From: Roseburia sp.
Lineage (GTDB): Bacteria; Bacillota; Clostridia; Lachnospirales; Lachnospiraceae
Reading direction: 5' to 3'
DNA: 44,937 bases
NCBI GenBank assembly: GCA_017937095.1
Contig: JAGBEG010000006.1
Location: 1 to 44,937, forward strand
Positions 17,287 to 25,998 of the stretch are shown piece by piece (the stretch's first letter is position 1; each line of letters opens with the position of its first letter). A program made the position numbers and the translations under genes. The notes beneath the pieces were generated by a model that saw only the letters and a list, made by a program, of their open reading frames with translations, made no database searches and had not been told where the DNA came from.

Positions 17287-17751
17287 GTGGACGAAAAACA
17301 GGAGCGTATCAACCAAAAGTATAACCAATATGTCAAGGAAGTCACGCCCACCCACAATCTGTGGTGGAATATGGCGAAGGCTTTTGTGACAGGCGGAATC
17401 ATCTGTGTCATCGGGCAGTTTATTTTAAATACCTGTGAGGGTTACGGATTGGACAAGCAGACAGCGGGTAGCTGGTGTTCCCTTCTTCTGATACTGCTGT
17501 CCGTTGTCCTGACGGGACTGAATCTGTATCCTTCGATTGCGAACTGGGGAGGCGCGGGTGCGCTGGTGCCGATTACCGGGTTCGCAAACGGCGTGGCTGC
17601 CCCGGCGATCGAATTTCAGAAGGAAGGGCAGGTCTTTGGCATCGGCTGTAAGATATTTACCATAGCCGGACCTGTCATTCTCTACGGAATCTTTTCAAGC
17701 TGGGTTGCCGGATTGATCTACTGGATCGGAAAGCTCTGGGGGTGGTTCTGA
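17287..17751 (+). CDS. spoVAC: Stage V sporulation protein AC
   Basis: Core membrane subunit of the SpoVA channel; in Bacillus it acts as a mechanosensitive channel for dipicolinate. Length 154 residues (Bacillus 150). A basic N-terminal stretch is followed by four membrane helices, with the family segment NWGGAGALVPITGFANG between helices. The GTG at 17287 is preceded by GGAGG with 8-nt spacing; the earlier in-frame GTG at 17272 overlaps that site. The stop shares a base with the next start (TGATG). spoVAD and spoVAE, normally adjacent, are about 13 kb away. Confidence 0.92.
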   Translation: MDEKQERINQKYNQYVKEVTPTHNLWWNMAKAFVTGGIICVIGQFILNTCEGYGLDKQTAGSWCSLLLILLSVVLTGLNLYPSIANWGGAGALVPITGFANGVAAPAIEFQKEGQVFGIGCKIFTIAGPVILYGIFSSWVAGLIYWIGKLWGWF

Positions 17752-17933
17752 TGGAAAATCGTAAGGACATGCCGATGGGGCTAGCATTTCAGCTATCGAT
17801 GAACGAGCAGGCAATGGAGAATTTTGCACGGATGACGGAGGATGAGAAAAGGCAGGTGCTCGCTGCGGCGAGAAGCGTCACATCCAAAGAACAGATGCGT
17901 GGGATTGTGGAGGACCTTACACGGCTGGGGTGA
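17751..17933 (+). CDS. 60-residue protein coupled to spoVAC
   Basis: The ATG overlaps the TGA of spoVAC, with GGGGGTGG just upstream. The product is soluble and helical, with MTEDEKRQVLAAARSVTS and KEQMRGIVEDL, and has no signal or membrane segment. It resembles small helical proteins that I have a memory of seeing in other Lachnospiraceae, but I cannot name a family. Position implies forespore co-expression with spoVAC. Function unknown. Confidence 0.7.
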   Translation: MENRKDMPMGLAFQLSMNEQAMENFARMTEDEKRQVLAAARSVTSKEQMRGIVEDLTRLG

Positions 17934-17950
17934 CCCGGACCGTTAAGGTC

Positions 17951-18140
17951 TTTTTTGCTCTACAGGAAATGCCATGTCGTTACAAAGTATGAAAGTACTG
18001 ATTCCTATAGAGCAAAAAGCCCTGCCGGGCAGGATGCGCACCTCGCGGAATTGTAGATAGCCGTAAAACGGCACCGCTCGGGCGCAAAACAAAAGCTGCG
18101 CTGCAAGAAAATTGGAAGCGCGGGAGTGTGAGAAGCGCAC
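17951..18140 (+). repeat. Dispersed structured repeat, copy 1
   Basis: About 190 bp with close similarity to the element at 44745-44937, in the same orientation. An outer stem joins TTTTTGCTCTACAGGAAAT (17952-17970) to ATTCCTATAGAGCAAAAA (18001-18018). Then come small hairpins: GCCCTGCCGGGC, and GCCGTAAAACGGC. It ends with GAGTGTGAGAAGCGCAC. It lies between the spoVAC unit and the MATE promoter and has no credible gene. It could be a miniature mobile element or an RNA-level element. Confidence 0.75.
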
Positions 18141-18151
18141 TTTTGTTTTTA

Positions 18152-18181
18152 TTGTGCATTTCCCACGGCGTGTGCTATACT
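18152..18181 (+). promoter_or_regulatory. Sigma-A promoter of the MATE gene
   Basis: TTGTGC (18152-18157), 18 bp, TATACT (18176-18181) with an extended TGC before the -10. It starts 11 bp after the repeat element ends. Confidence 0.65.
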
Positions 18182-18212
18182 GGGAAAAGATAAAAGGAAA
18201 GAGAATACTACC

Positions 18213-19514
18213 ATGTCAGTTACAAAGCAATTTATCAGATACGTCACACAAAATATATTCGGAATGCTCGGTATCTCCTGTTATATCATTGCAGATACCT
18301 TTTTTATTGCGAAGGCGGCGGGCACGGATGGAATTACAGTCTTAAACCTTGCGCTTCCGATTTATAATCTCATCTTTGCAATCGGCTCGATGATCGGCGT
18401 CGGTTCCGCGACCAGATTTGCCATTCTGCGGGCGCAGAAGGAGGAGACGGCGGAATATTATTTTTCCAATGCAATCTGCTTCGTCTGGATGATCGGTATT
18501 CTGTTTACGCTTGCGGGAATATTCGTGCCGGACAAGATTCTGACGCTGATGGGCGCGGATCAGACGATTGCGGCATTAGGGCAGGGTTATACCAGAATAT
18601 TTCTTCTGTTTACGCCGTTTTTCATGATGAACTATGTCATCGGCGCGTTCGTGCGCAATGACGATGCGCCGTCGCTTGCGATGGCGGGGACGCTTGCAGG
18701 AAGCCTGTTTAATATTGTGTTCGACTATATTTTTATGTTTCCGCTTGATCTGGGACTGGAGGGAGCGGCGCTTGCAACGGCAGCGTCTCCGGTCATCAGT
18801 ATATTAATCTGCAGTACGCACTTTCTCGGGAAAAAGAATACGATCCGGTTTCGGATGCGCGTTCCTTCCGTCCGCCGTCTGTGGCAGTCCTGCCAGCTTG
18901 GGGTGGCGGCGTTTGTCGGTGAGATTTCTTCCGGAGTAACTACAACTGTATTTAATTTTCTCATTCTCGGACTGGTGGGAAATATCGGTGTTGCCGCCTA
19001 TGGCGTGGTCGCGAATTTTGCGCTTGTGGCGACGGCGATCTTTAACGGCGTGTCACAGGGGGCACAACCGCTTGCGAGCGCCTATTACGGAAAAGGAGAT
19101 ATGCCATCCGTAAAGAAGATATTAAAGCTTGGCGCATCGACTGCGGCAGTAATCGGCGTGCTGCTTGTGGTGTGCGTCTATGCATGTACGGACAGCCTTG
19201 TCGCAGTTTTTAACAGCGAGCAGTCGGTGAAAATGGCAGAATACGCATATACAGGAATGCGGCTGTACTTTATCGGCTTTTTATTTGCCGGATTCAACAT
19301 TGTCGGCGCGGGGTTCTTAAGTGCAACCGGACGCGCGCGGGCGGCATTTGTCACATCGGTCATGAGGGGCTTTGTGGCAATCATTGCCTGCTCTCTGGTG
19401 CTTGCCGCGATAATCGGCTTAAACGGCGTATGGCTGTCCTTCCCTGCATCGGAGTTTATCACCGCAATTCTGATGGCGGCAGTGCTCTATCGGGGAATGC
19501 GGAAGGAAAAATAA
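18213..19514 (+). CDS. MATE-family efflux transporter
   Basis: Twelve-helix membrane protein of 433 residues in the multidrug and toxic compound extrusion family (MepA/DinF-like group). Two pseudo-repeated halves are visible, with NLALPIYNLIFAIGSMIGVG in the first and NGVSQGAQPLASAYYG in the second, a highly typical MATE segment. Predicted to export cationic compounds using a sodium or proton gradient; the substrate is unknown. AAAGGAAAGAG serves as ribosome site. It ends 8 nt from the convergent HAD gene. Confidence 0.92.
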   Translation: MSVTKQFIRYVTQNIFGMLGISCYIIADTFFIAKAAGTDGITVLNLALPIYNLIFAIGSMIGVGSATRFAILRAQKEETAEYYFSNAICFVWMIGILFTLAGIFVPDKILTLMGADQTIAALGQGYTRIFLLFTPFFMMNYVIGAFVRNDDAPSLAMAGTLAGSLFNIVFDYIFMFPLDLGLEGAALATAASPVISILICSTHFLGKKNTIRFRMRVPSVRRLWQSCQLGVAAFVGEISSGVTTTVFNFLILGLVGNIGVAAYGVVANFALVATAIFNGVSQGAQPLASAYYGKGDMPSVKKILKLGASTAAVIGVLLVVCVYACTDSLVAVFNSEQSVKMAEYAYTGMRLYFIGFLFAGFNIVGAGFLSATGRARAAFVTSVMRGFVAIIACSLVLAAIIGLNGVWLSFPASEFITAILMAAVLYRGMRKEK

Positions 19515-19522
19515 AATTCAGA

Positions 19523-20317
19523 TTAAATAAATCCAAAGTGCGTGAGCGCAAGCCGGATGCCGTCCTTGCTTGCATTCGCGGTCACATAAGACACCCTGTC
19601 AAAAAGGGATGCGGGCGAGGAATTACCCATTGCCACGCTGTTCGGCAGGCAGGAAAGCATCGGAAGATCGTTGTTGCTGTCACCGAAGGCGTAGGCGTTT
19701 TCTTTTCCGATTCCATAATAGTCGAGCACATAGTGAAGCCCGGTCGCTTTGGAGTAGCCATGCGGAACAAATTCGCGGAAGGTGCCGCCGCGGTCGATGC
19801 AATCGAAGGAGCGGTCGCTGACCTCGCGAAATGCCGTAAGCTGCGTTTCGTTTTCATACCAGATGACAAATTTATCACAGAAGAAATTCGGATTTTCCAG
19901 ATCCTCCGGCATCTGGTAACCGCGGTCTGCAAACTGCTGATACTGTCTCCTTGCGTCCGGATGATGGAGCGGTCTGGATAAATCGAACGCCACCTCTTTT
20001 CTCGATTCGAACAGGATGTCGATATCAAGCTTTCGCGCGGCATCGAGCAGCTGCATTACGGTTTCGTGGGTCTGCGCCACGTGCAGTACCTCTGTGCCGC
20101 CGCAGTAGATGTTGGTACCGCAGCCGCATACATAGCCGTCAAATCCAATCGCGCGGAAGCGTTTCTCTACATTCTGGAAACAACGTCCGGTGTTGATGAA
20201 CATCAGATTTCCGTTGGCTCTTGCCGCCCGGATGGCATATACGGCGCTGTCAGGAATCGTACCGTCGATTTCGGAAGTGAGTGTACCGTCAATATCAAAA
20301 AATGCAATTTTCTTCAT
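19523..20317 (-). CDS. Cof-type HAD-superfamily phosphatase
   Basis: Cytoplasmic phosphatase of 264 residues; sugar phosphates or flavin phosphates are common substrates of the group. Motif I is FFDIDGTLTS at the N-terminus, motif II is INTGR, the C2 cap covers about residues 80-180, and motif IV is GDSNNDLPML. The ATG at 20317 gives the usual family start (MKKIAFFDIDG), with GGGG upstream. The frame is open for 52 more residues to 20473 and these look protein-like, so a longer form cannot be excluded. Convergent with the MATE gene. Confidence 0.88.
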   Translation of the reverse strand: MKKIAFFDIDGTLTSEIDGTIPDSAVYAIRAARANGNLMFINTGRCFQNVEKRFRAIGFDGYVCGCGTNIYCGGTEVLHVAQTHETVMQLLDAARKLDIDILFESRKEVAFDLSRPLHHPDARRQYQQFADRGYQMPEDLENPNFFCDKFVIWYENETQLTAFREVSDRSFDCIDRGGTFREFVPHGYSKATGLHYVLDYYGIGKENAYAFGDSNNDLPMLSCLPNSVAMGNSSPASLFDRVSYVTANASKDGIRLALTHFGFI

Positions 20318-20531
20318 TTCAAACCCCATATTTTCAAATAAATATTCTATAGAAACGGGAGTATTGTAATACGTTTCATCCGATTTGTCAAAGCCGCGCG
20401 GCGTCTTGCGCACGCGATACAGTTCTGGCACACACTTATTTAACGATTTCATCACATAACCGTCACATTCCATTCAAGTACTTTTTAGATTGCAGTGTTA
20501 TCCTTGGCGCGAAAGATAAGGAGAGGCACAC

Positions 20532-22193
20532 GTGGAAACAGAGCAGAAAGAAAAAAAGAGGAGAGCGGAAAAGCGCATGCAGTTATGGAAGCATTTAAAG
20601 AAAGAGACAGATAAAGAACCGGGGATTGGCGCAGGCAGGCACATCCGCGTGACGGCAGGAGTCATGGCGGCAGTGCTTGCCTGTGGCGGAATCGGTTATC
20701 ATGCGATTGCCGCAGATACCGGGGAAGTAAAAACAGAAGCGGCAGACGGCGGGAAAACGGATGCGATACCGCAGGATGCATCCGGGGAGACGGAAAATGG
20801 ATTTTCGGAGGAGGGAACGACGCAGATGCTAACGAAGAGCCAGTATGCGGCGTTTTCGGCGGATGGCGTCACTATGAGCGTGGAGGAGGTCTATGTACAG
20901 GCAGGAAGCAGCGTAGAGGAGGGCGATGCACTGCTTAAGCTGACGGACGAGAGTGTGGAGGATGCCGTCTCGTATTATGAGGAGGCTGTTGCAGACGCTA
21001 AGGACACTCTTTACTCGGCGCAGCTTGCATTTGAAAGCGGCGTACTTACAGCGGAAAGTGAACTTACTGGGGCGCTTCTTGCGGCGGATGGTGCAGAGGA
21101 GAGCTATGAAGCGTCCTTAAGTGATCTTGCGTTAAGTGTCACGGAGGCAGAGCAGGAATATAACAATGCAGTTGCCGAAATCTGGGAGTATCAGGAAGCA
21201 ATCGACAACGGAACCTATTATGTGCAGGCGGGCATTGACGAAAAGCAGAGCGCGGTGGACAGTGCGCAGGCGGCGCTTGTGACGGCACAGGAGGCGCTGA
21301 CTGCGGCGCAGGGCACGTGTGAGACGGCAAAGGCTGCCATGACGGCTGATCTGGAAAATTTAAAAGCGCAGATAGCAGCAGGCGCATCCTATGAGGAACT
21401 CGCAGCGCTCACGGAACAGACGGCGGCGGATTACGCGGCAGTGCAGACGGCATCGGATGCGCTCACACAGAGCCAGAGCGCGGCGTCTGCGGCGGAGGGA
21501 GAAGCCCAGAAAGCCACGCAGAGCCAGGAGAATGCAGTTAAGGAATACAATTCGAGGGTGGAGGAGGCAAATCAGAAAATCGCGGAGCTGACGGAGCGCC
21601 TGGAAGAACTGGAAGAGAAATGCAGTGAGGCAAAACGGGAGGCAGCACTGCGGCAGCCCGAACTCGAGCAGCAGTACGAGCAAGCGGTTCTGGAAGGGAA
21701 ATATGCCAATACGACATATGAGACATCGCTTGCGAAGCTTAAGAGTGCGGTGGACGAGGCGGAGGATGCGCTGGAAGCGTTAGAGGCGGAGCAGAGTGAG
21801 CTGCTTGGTCTGGAGGACGGTGTCATCTGCGCAGACCGTTCGGGTACGGTCGCGGCAGTTTTTTATGAGGCGGAGGATGTGCTGTACGAAGAGGCAGCGC
21901 TGGTAAGCTATTATGATACGGACACGATCCTGATTTCCGTGGAAGTATCGCAGGAGAAAATTGCCGGGCTTGCCGTTGGTGATGCCGTGTGGGTTGCGAT
22001 TGCGGGAAGCGGAACGAAGGAGGGAGAAATTTCTTCGATTGCAACGGAGAAGACCTCGGGACAGAGCCTTTCGAATGTGACCTATACAGTACAGGTTGCG
22101 TTGGACAATGCAGATGGGAGTCTTAACGCAGGCGCTTCCGCAACGGTGTGGTTTGGCAATGGGAATGAGGAAGAAACAGGAGGAACCAATTAG
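20532..22193 (+). CDS. HlyD/MacA-like adaptor with very long coiled coil
   Basis: First gene of an efflux operon, 553 residues. A basic cytoplasmic N-terminus (1-38) is followed by one membrane anchor (about 39-61). Two lipoyl half motifs, VEEVYVQAGSSVEEGDALLK (near 117-136) and VICADRSGTVAAVFYEAEDV (near 433-452), flank an Ala/Glu/Gln-rich coiled coil of about 280 residues. A beta-barrel part ends the protein; the usual membrane-proximal domain seems to be missing. The GTG start has GGAG 9 nt upstream. The stop is directly followed by the ATG of the second adaptor. Confidence 0.82.
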   Translation: METEQKEKKRRAEKRMQLWKHLKKETDKEPGIGAGRHIRVTAGVMAAVLACGGIGYHAIAADTGEVKTEAADGGKTDAIPQDASGETENGFSEEGTTQMLTKSQYAAFSADGVTMSVEEVYVQAGSSVEEGDALLKLTDESVEDAVSYYEEAVADAKDTLYSAQLAFESGVLTAESELTGALLAADGAEESYEASLSDLALSVTEAEQEYNNAVAEIWEYQEAIDNGTYYVQAGIDEKQSAVDSAQAALVTAQEALTAAQGTCETAKAAMTADLENLKAQIAAGASYEELAALTEQTAADYAAVQTASDALTQSQSAASAAEGEAQKATQSQENAVKEYNSRVEEANQKIAELTERLEELEEKCSEAKREAALRQPELEQQYEQAVLEGKYANTTYETSLAKLKSAVDEAEDALEALEAEQSELLGLEDGVICADRSGTVAAVFYEAEDVLYEEAALVSYYDTDTILISVEVSQEKIAGLAVGDAVWVAIAGSGTKEGEISSIATEKTSGQSLSNVTYTVQVALDNADGSLNAGASATVWFGNGNEEETGGTN

Positions 22194-23675
22194 ATGAAAA
22201 AGAAAAGAATCTGTCTGCTTGCCGGAATTATGGCAGCAGGTATTCTTGCAGCAGGCAGCATTGTGTGGGCGAAGCAGTCGAAGAGCGATGACGAGACGGA
22301 GGCGGTTTATAAGGAAGTCATCGTAGAGAAGGGAAATCTGACTGTTGGCATATCGGAGAGCGGAAGCGTTGCAATCGGCACGCTCACGCAGGAATTTGAA
22401 CTGGAGAGCGATACGGACAGCAGTACGGCGGGCAGCGTGCAGACAACGTCAGGCGGCCAGTCGGGCGGCGCGTCGGTTTCCGGCAGTACCGCAGGCAGTT
22501 CGGCAAGCAGCTCTTCGGAATCGCTTGTGGTGGAGGAGCTTTATGTCGCTGTCGGTCAGACAGTCAAAGAGGGAGAGCCGCTGTTAAAAATTTCTGCGGA
22601 GAGTGCGGCGGAGTACAGGGAAGCGCTTTCCGACGCGGTGACGGAGGCAGAAGCCGCTGTGAATGAGGCGGGGCTAAGCGCCGAGAAGCAGAAGCTTTCG
22701 GCAAGCTATTCTTATCAACTCAGCACCGCAGAAGGCTCTGTCGCGGGGGAGACATATCAGGCGACGCTAAAGGAACTGCAGGATGCCGTGGATGAGGCGC
22801 AGGAAGCAGTAGACGCCTCGGCATCTCTGCTCAACTATTATCAGGAGCAGATCGATGCGGGCGTGGATCTTAGCGCATCGCTTGCCGAGGAGCAGGTGAA
22901 CTACGACAAGCTCTGCACAAAGCTTCAGTCAGCAAAAAATTCCTACACGACAAAATCCATTGAGGCGGAGAAAGCCTATCAGGAAGCGGTGCTCTCCGCG
23001 CAAAATGCGTCCAGCCAGTACAGTGTGGATGTCTCGGGGGCGGATAACGATGTGGACGACGCGAGGGATGCGCTTGCGGAAGCGGAAGCGGCGTTGGAGG
23101 AATTTGACGCGGCAATCGGCGAGGACGGCATTATTTACGCGGCATACGGGGGAACAATCACGTCGCTTGGGTGTGAGGAAGGAGATACATTGACGACCGG
23201 GGATGCTGTCGCAACATTTGCGGACGATACTGCGGTAACGATTACGGTATCTGTATCCGAGGAGGATATTACGGAGATCGCGCTGGGCGATGAGGCGGAG
23301 ATTGAACTGACCGCTTATGAGGACAGAAGCTTTACGGGAACGGTGGATAGCATAGACACCTCAGCATCAAGCGGATCGTCTACAGTGTCTTACAGCGTTA
23401 CGGTTGTAGTTACCGATGATGTCTCCGGTATCTATGCCGATATGACCGGAAATGTGACCTTTGTCCAGAAGCGGGCGGCGGATGTGCTGTATGTGTCGAA
23501 TAAGGCAGTGCAGACGGAGGGAACGACATCTTATGTGAAGGTAAAGGACGACGATGGAACTGTCCGCAGAGTGGATGTAGTCACAGGTTTTTCAGATGGC
23601 GTGAATGTTGAGATCGTATCAGGACTTTCCGAGGGTGAGACGGTTCTGGTAGAGGGTCAGGCAAAACAGAGTTAA
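22194..23675 (+). CDS. HlyD/MacA-like adaptor, second copy
   Basis: Membrane-anchored adaptor of 493 residues, anchor at about residues 5-26. A Ser/Gly/Thr-rich stretch lies at about 75-105. Lipoyl halves VEELYVAVGQTVKEGEPLL and IIYAAYGGTITSLGCEEGD flank a coiled coil. Beta-barrel and membrane-proximal domains follow, ending LSEGETVLVEG as in MacA/AcrA-type proteins. GGAGGAAC serves as ribosome site inside the end of the previous gene. It would link the MacB-like permease to the outside of the cell. Confidence 0.87.
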   Translation: MKKKRICLLAGIMAAGILAAGSIVWAKQSKSDDETEAVYKEVIVEKGNLTVGISESGSVAIGTLTQEFELESDTDSSTAGSVQTTSGGQSGGASVSGSTAGSSASSSSESLVVEELYVAVGQTVKEGEPLLKISAESAAEYREALSDAVTEAEAAVNEAGLSAEKQKLSASYSYQLSTAEGSVAGETYQATLKELQDAVDEAQEAVDASASLLNYYQEQIDAGVDLSASLAEEQVNYDKLCTKLQSAKNSYTTKSIEAEKAYQEAVLSAQNASSQYSVDVSGADNDVDDARDALAEAEAALEEFDAAIGEDGIIYAAYGGTITSLGCEEGDTLTTGDAVATFADDTAVTITVSVSEEDITEIALGDEAEIELTAYEDRSFTGTVDSIDTSASSGSSTVSYSVTVVVTDDVSGIYADMTGNVTFVQKRAADVLYVSNKAVQTEGTTSYVKVKDDDGTVRRVDVVTGFSDGVNVEIVSGLSEGETVLVEGQAKQS

Positions 23676-23696
23676 GAGAGGGAGGCGGAATAGAAC

Positions 23697-25202
23697 ATGA
23701 AACCGAATGAGCTGCTGAGGCTTGTCTGGCTCAATATTACACAAAATAAATTCAAGGTCATCATGACGTCCATCGGTATCATCGTGGGAGCTGCGACAAT
23801 TGTAATGGTAATCGCCATCGGAAAAGGCGGGCAGGCGGATGTGGCGGATCAGTTCAAAAATCTCAATGCAGGTGCAATCGACATTTCTTATGACGGCGGA
23901 AACTCTGATTTCCAGATGGACACAGATGAAACGGGAAGCGGAGATTCGGGCATGGCGATGATGCCGGGAGGCTTTGGCGGCGGAGCCACAGGAGGCGGTT
24001 CCTCGGGCAGCGCGGGGGAAACGGGAGACTTCGGCGGTGGAGCAGGAGGAGGCGGTTCCTCGGGCGGTGGAGCAGGAGGAGGTTTCCCTGACGGCGGGTC
24101 AGGAGGCGATTTCTCTGGCGGCGCGGACGGCGGCACGGGCGATATGCCTTCCGGTGATCTGCCGGATTTCGGAGGCATGAACGGTTTCTTTGGCGGCGGA
24201 AGCGATATGGAGGACCGGATGAATCAGGAAAACATTACGCTGAATGAGGAGGATGTCTGGGATATCGAGACTTTCGTTGCGGGAATTTCGGCGGTAACGA
24301 TTTCCTATACCACGCGCGCGGCGGTGGATGGCGGCGAACTGGAGGAGGCGCAAAGCTACACGATTGCCGGAGTCAAAAGCGAGTATGCATCCATCAGCAA
24401 TCTTACGCTTGCGGCAGGGAGTTTTCTGACTGACGAGGACGATGAGAATAAGGAAAAGGTATGTGTTCTTGGCGCGGGAATTGCAGAGGAGATTTTCGGC
24501 AGCGCAATCGAGGCATACGGCAGCGTGCTCTACATCGATGACAGGCGTTATGTCGTGAGCGGCGTGCTCGAGGCGATGGGAACGGTGGCGTCGGGAATCA
24601 GCCCGGATAATGCGATTTTTATTCCATATGAGACAGGGGTAAAATATCTGGTCGGAACTGCGGTAAATCCGACGATTACAGTAATTGCGGCAGATACCCG
24701 CAGCGTGGACGATGTAATTCTTGCGGTGACGGATGTACTTGCAGACAGTTATCCGAACGCAGAATTTACATTTACGGATGCCGGGAGCAAGATGGAGGCA
24801 GCCGAGGCGTCGAACGAGATTCTTACGATGCTTCTGATTGCGATGGCGGCTATCGTCTTTGTGGTAGGCGGAATCGGAATTATGAACGTGCTGTTTGTCT
24901 CTGTCAAGGAGCGGACGAATGAAATCGGCATCCTAAAGGCAATCGGCTGTTCCAGAAGGGATATTCTGCTTGAATTTCTCGCTGAAGCAGCGGCGATCAG
25001 CCTGATCGGCGGTGTGCTTGGCAGCTTGTTATCGCTTATTATTACGCCAGGGGTGCAGTATCTTGGCGTGCGTGTGGAGCTTTCCGTTCCGGCGTTTTTC
25101 CTTGCGCTGTTATTTGCCGTTGGGACCGGAACAATCTTCGGGTTTTATCCGGCTTATAAGGCGTCCAGACTGATCCCGGTCGACGCGCTTAGCGCAGAGT
25201 GA
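23697..25202 (+). CDS. MacB/FtsX-type ABC transporter permease with glycine-rich insertion
   Basis: Permease of 501 residues with the MacB layout: one helix at the N-terminus (about 18-42), a large outer domain, and three C-terminal helices from about 375 on. The typical KERTNEIGILKAIGCSRRDI loop and PAYKASRLIPVDAL end are visible. The outer domain carries an insertion rich in Gly, Ser and Asp at about residues 80-165 (for example GGGAGGGGSSGGGAGGG), which is absent from ordinary MacB. The ATPase is a separate protein two genes downstream. A 29-bp tandem repeat begins in the last ten codons. Confidence 0.88.
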   Translation: MKPNELLRLVWLNITQNKFKVIMTSIGIIVGAATIVMVIAIGKGGQADVADQFKNLNAGAIDISYDGGNSDFQMDTDETGSGDSGMAMMPGGFGGGATGGGSSGSAGETGDFGGGAGGGGSSGGGAGGGFPDGGSGGDFSGGADGGTGDMPSGDLPDFGGMNGFFGGGSDMEDRMNQENITLNEEDVWDIETFVAGISAVTISYTTRAAVDGGELEEAQSYTIAGVKSEYASISNLTLAAGSFLTDEDDENKEKVCVLGAGIAEEIFGSAIEAYGSVLYIDDRRYVVSGVLEAMGTVASGISPDNAIFIPYETGVKYLVGTAVNPTITVIAADTRSVDDVILAVTDVLADSYPNAEFTFTDAGSKMEAAEASNEILTMLLIAMAAIVFVVGGIGIMNVLFVSVKERTNEIGILKAIGCSRRDILLEFLAEAAAISLIGGVLGSLLSLIITPGVQYLGVRVELSVPAFFLALLFAVGTGTIFGFYPAYKASRLIPVDALSAE

Positions 25203-25316
25203 TGATGGCAGATACACCTGGCGCGGCGTGATGCTGGAAGATGCGCTTGGCGCGGCGTGATGCTGGAAGATGCACTTGGCGTCAGGCGATGCCGGCAGAT
25301 ACGCTTAGCGTGCAGT
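25172..25316 (+). repeat. Five 29-bp tandem repeats starting in the permease 3' end
   Basis: Units: 25172-25200, 25201-25229, 25230-25258, 25259-25287, 25288-25316. Each starts GAT and most share GGCAGAT/GGAAGATGC followed by CGCTT-GCG. The first unit encodes the permease C-terminus (IPVDALSAE); the others lie after the stop. Units 3 and 4 are the closest pair. Confidence 0.85.
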
Positions 25317-25407
25317 GATGAGCGAATGCGGCGGCATATTTTGCGGCGTAATTTTCATGGAACTTTCCGTGAAAAAAATCCGGCGGAAGAATGGAGGAAG
25401 AAAAGAA

Positions 25408-25998
25408 GTGACGGGGAAAAAGAAAATCGCAGCGGCGGTTATCGGGCTATTGGGCGTTTCGATAGCGGCAGCCGCGGGCGTGATGCTGTGGAAGAAAAAT
25501 TCGGGCACGGAAGAGGCATTAAAGGAGAATCAGTTTTACGTGTATGCGTACGTCAGCGAAATAGAAGGAAATGAGCTTACGTATATGAAACTTGATGAGG
25601 CTGTCGTGGAAGCATATATTGCGCGGACACAGGAGACGGATGAGGCAAAAGCAGAAGGCGGGACAGCCGGAGACGGGGAAGCGCAGGGAGAGAATCAAAA
25701 AGGGGGAATGCCGGATGGAGAGAGACCAGACGCAGGAATGCCGGAGAGAGAGGAAAATCCGGAAGGAAATTCATCCGAAGAGGAAATACCGGAGCATTCG
25801 TCGGCAGAAGGAGTAACGGAGGGAGAAGCTCCGGGCATGGAGCTTGTAACGACTTTAATTCCGGTCAGTACGACCGTACATACAAGTACAGATACCGAGA
25901 CGACATTTCAGCGCCTGGCGGCGGGGGATATGTTAAAGCTTCTGATAGAACCGGATGAAGACGAAGAGGAGGTCATTGTAGAGATATGGATGCTTTGA
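25408..25998 (+). CDS. Membrane-anchored acidic accessory protein of the efflux operon
   Basis: Not a named family that I recognise. Product of 196 residues: a basic start (MTGKKK), one hydrophobic helix (about 6-24), an outer part with FYVYAYVSEIEGNELTYMKL, a low-complexity Glu/Gly/Pro-rich middle (about 75-140), then VTTLIPVSTTVHTSTDTETTF and an acidic end. The GTG at 25408 is chosen because GGAGG lies 10 nt upstream and it begins an anchor; longer starts at 25318 or 25360 lack a site. It overlaps the ATPase gene. Probably an extracellular partner of the permease. Confidence 0.65.
   Translation: MTGKKKIAAAVIGLLGVSIAAAAGVMLWKKNSGTEEALKENQFYVYAYVSEIEGNELTYMKLDEAVVEAYIARTQETDEAKAEGGTAGDGEAQGENQKGGMPDGERPDAGMPEREENPEGNSSEEEIPEHSSAEGVTEGEAPGMELVTTLIPVSTTVHTSTDTETTFQRLAAGDMLKLLIEPDEDEEEVIVEIWML

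Noticed and set aside
17943-18140. Minus-strand ORF over repeat copy 1, matched by a similar ORF over copy 2 (44612-44935)
   Set aside because: The frames are similar only because the repeat DNA is similar. They contain no ribosome site and the copies pair as RNA stems.
20318-20473. 52-residue upstream extension of the Cof-type HAD
   Set aside because: The conserved start is MKKIAFFDIDG at 20317. The extension is open and protein-like, so it is noted in the feature but not annotated.
25172-25316. CRISPR-like array of 29-bp repeats
   Set aside because: Units are directly adjacent with no spacers and the first is coding. It is a tandem repeat.
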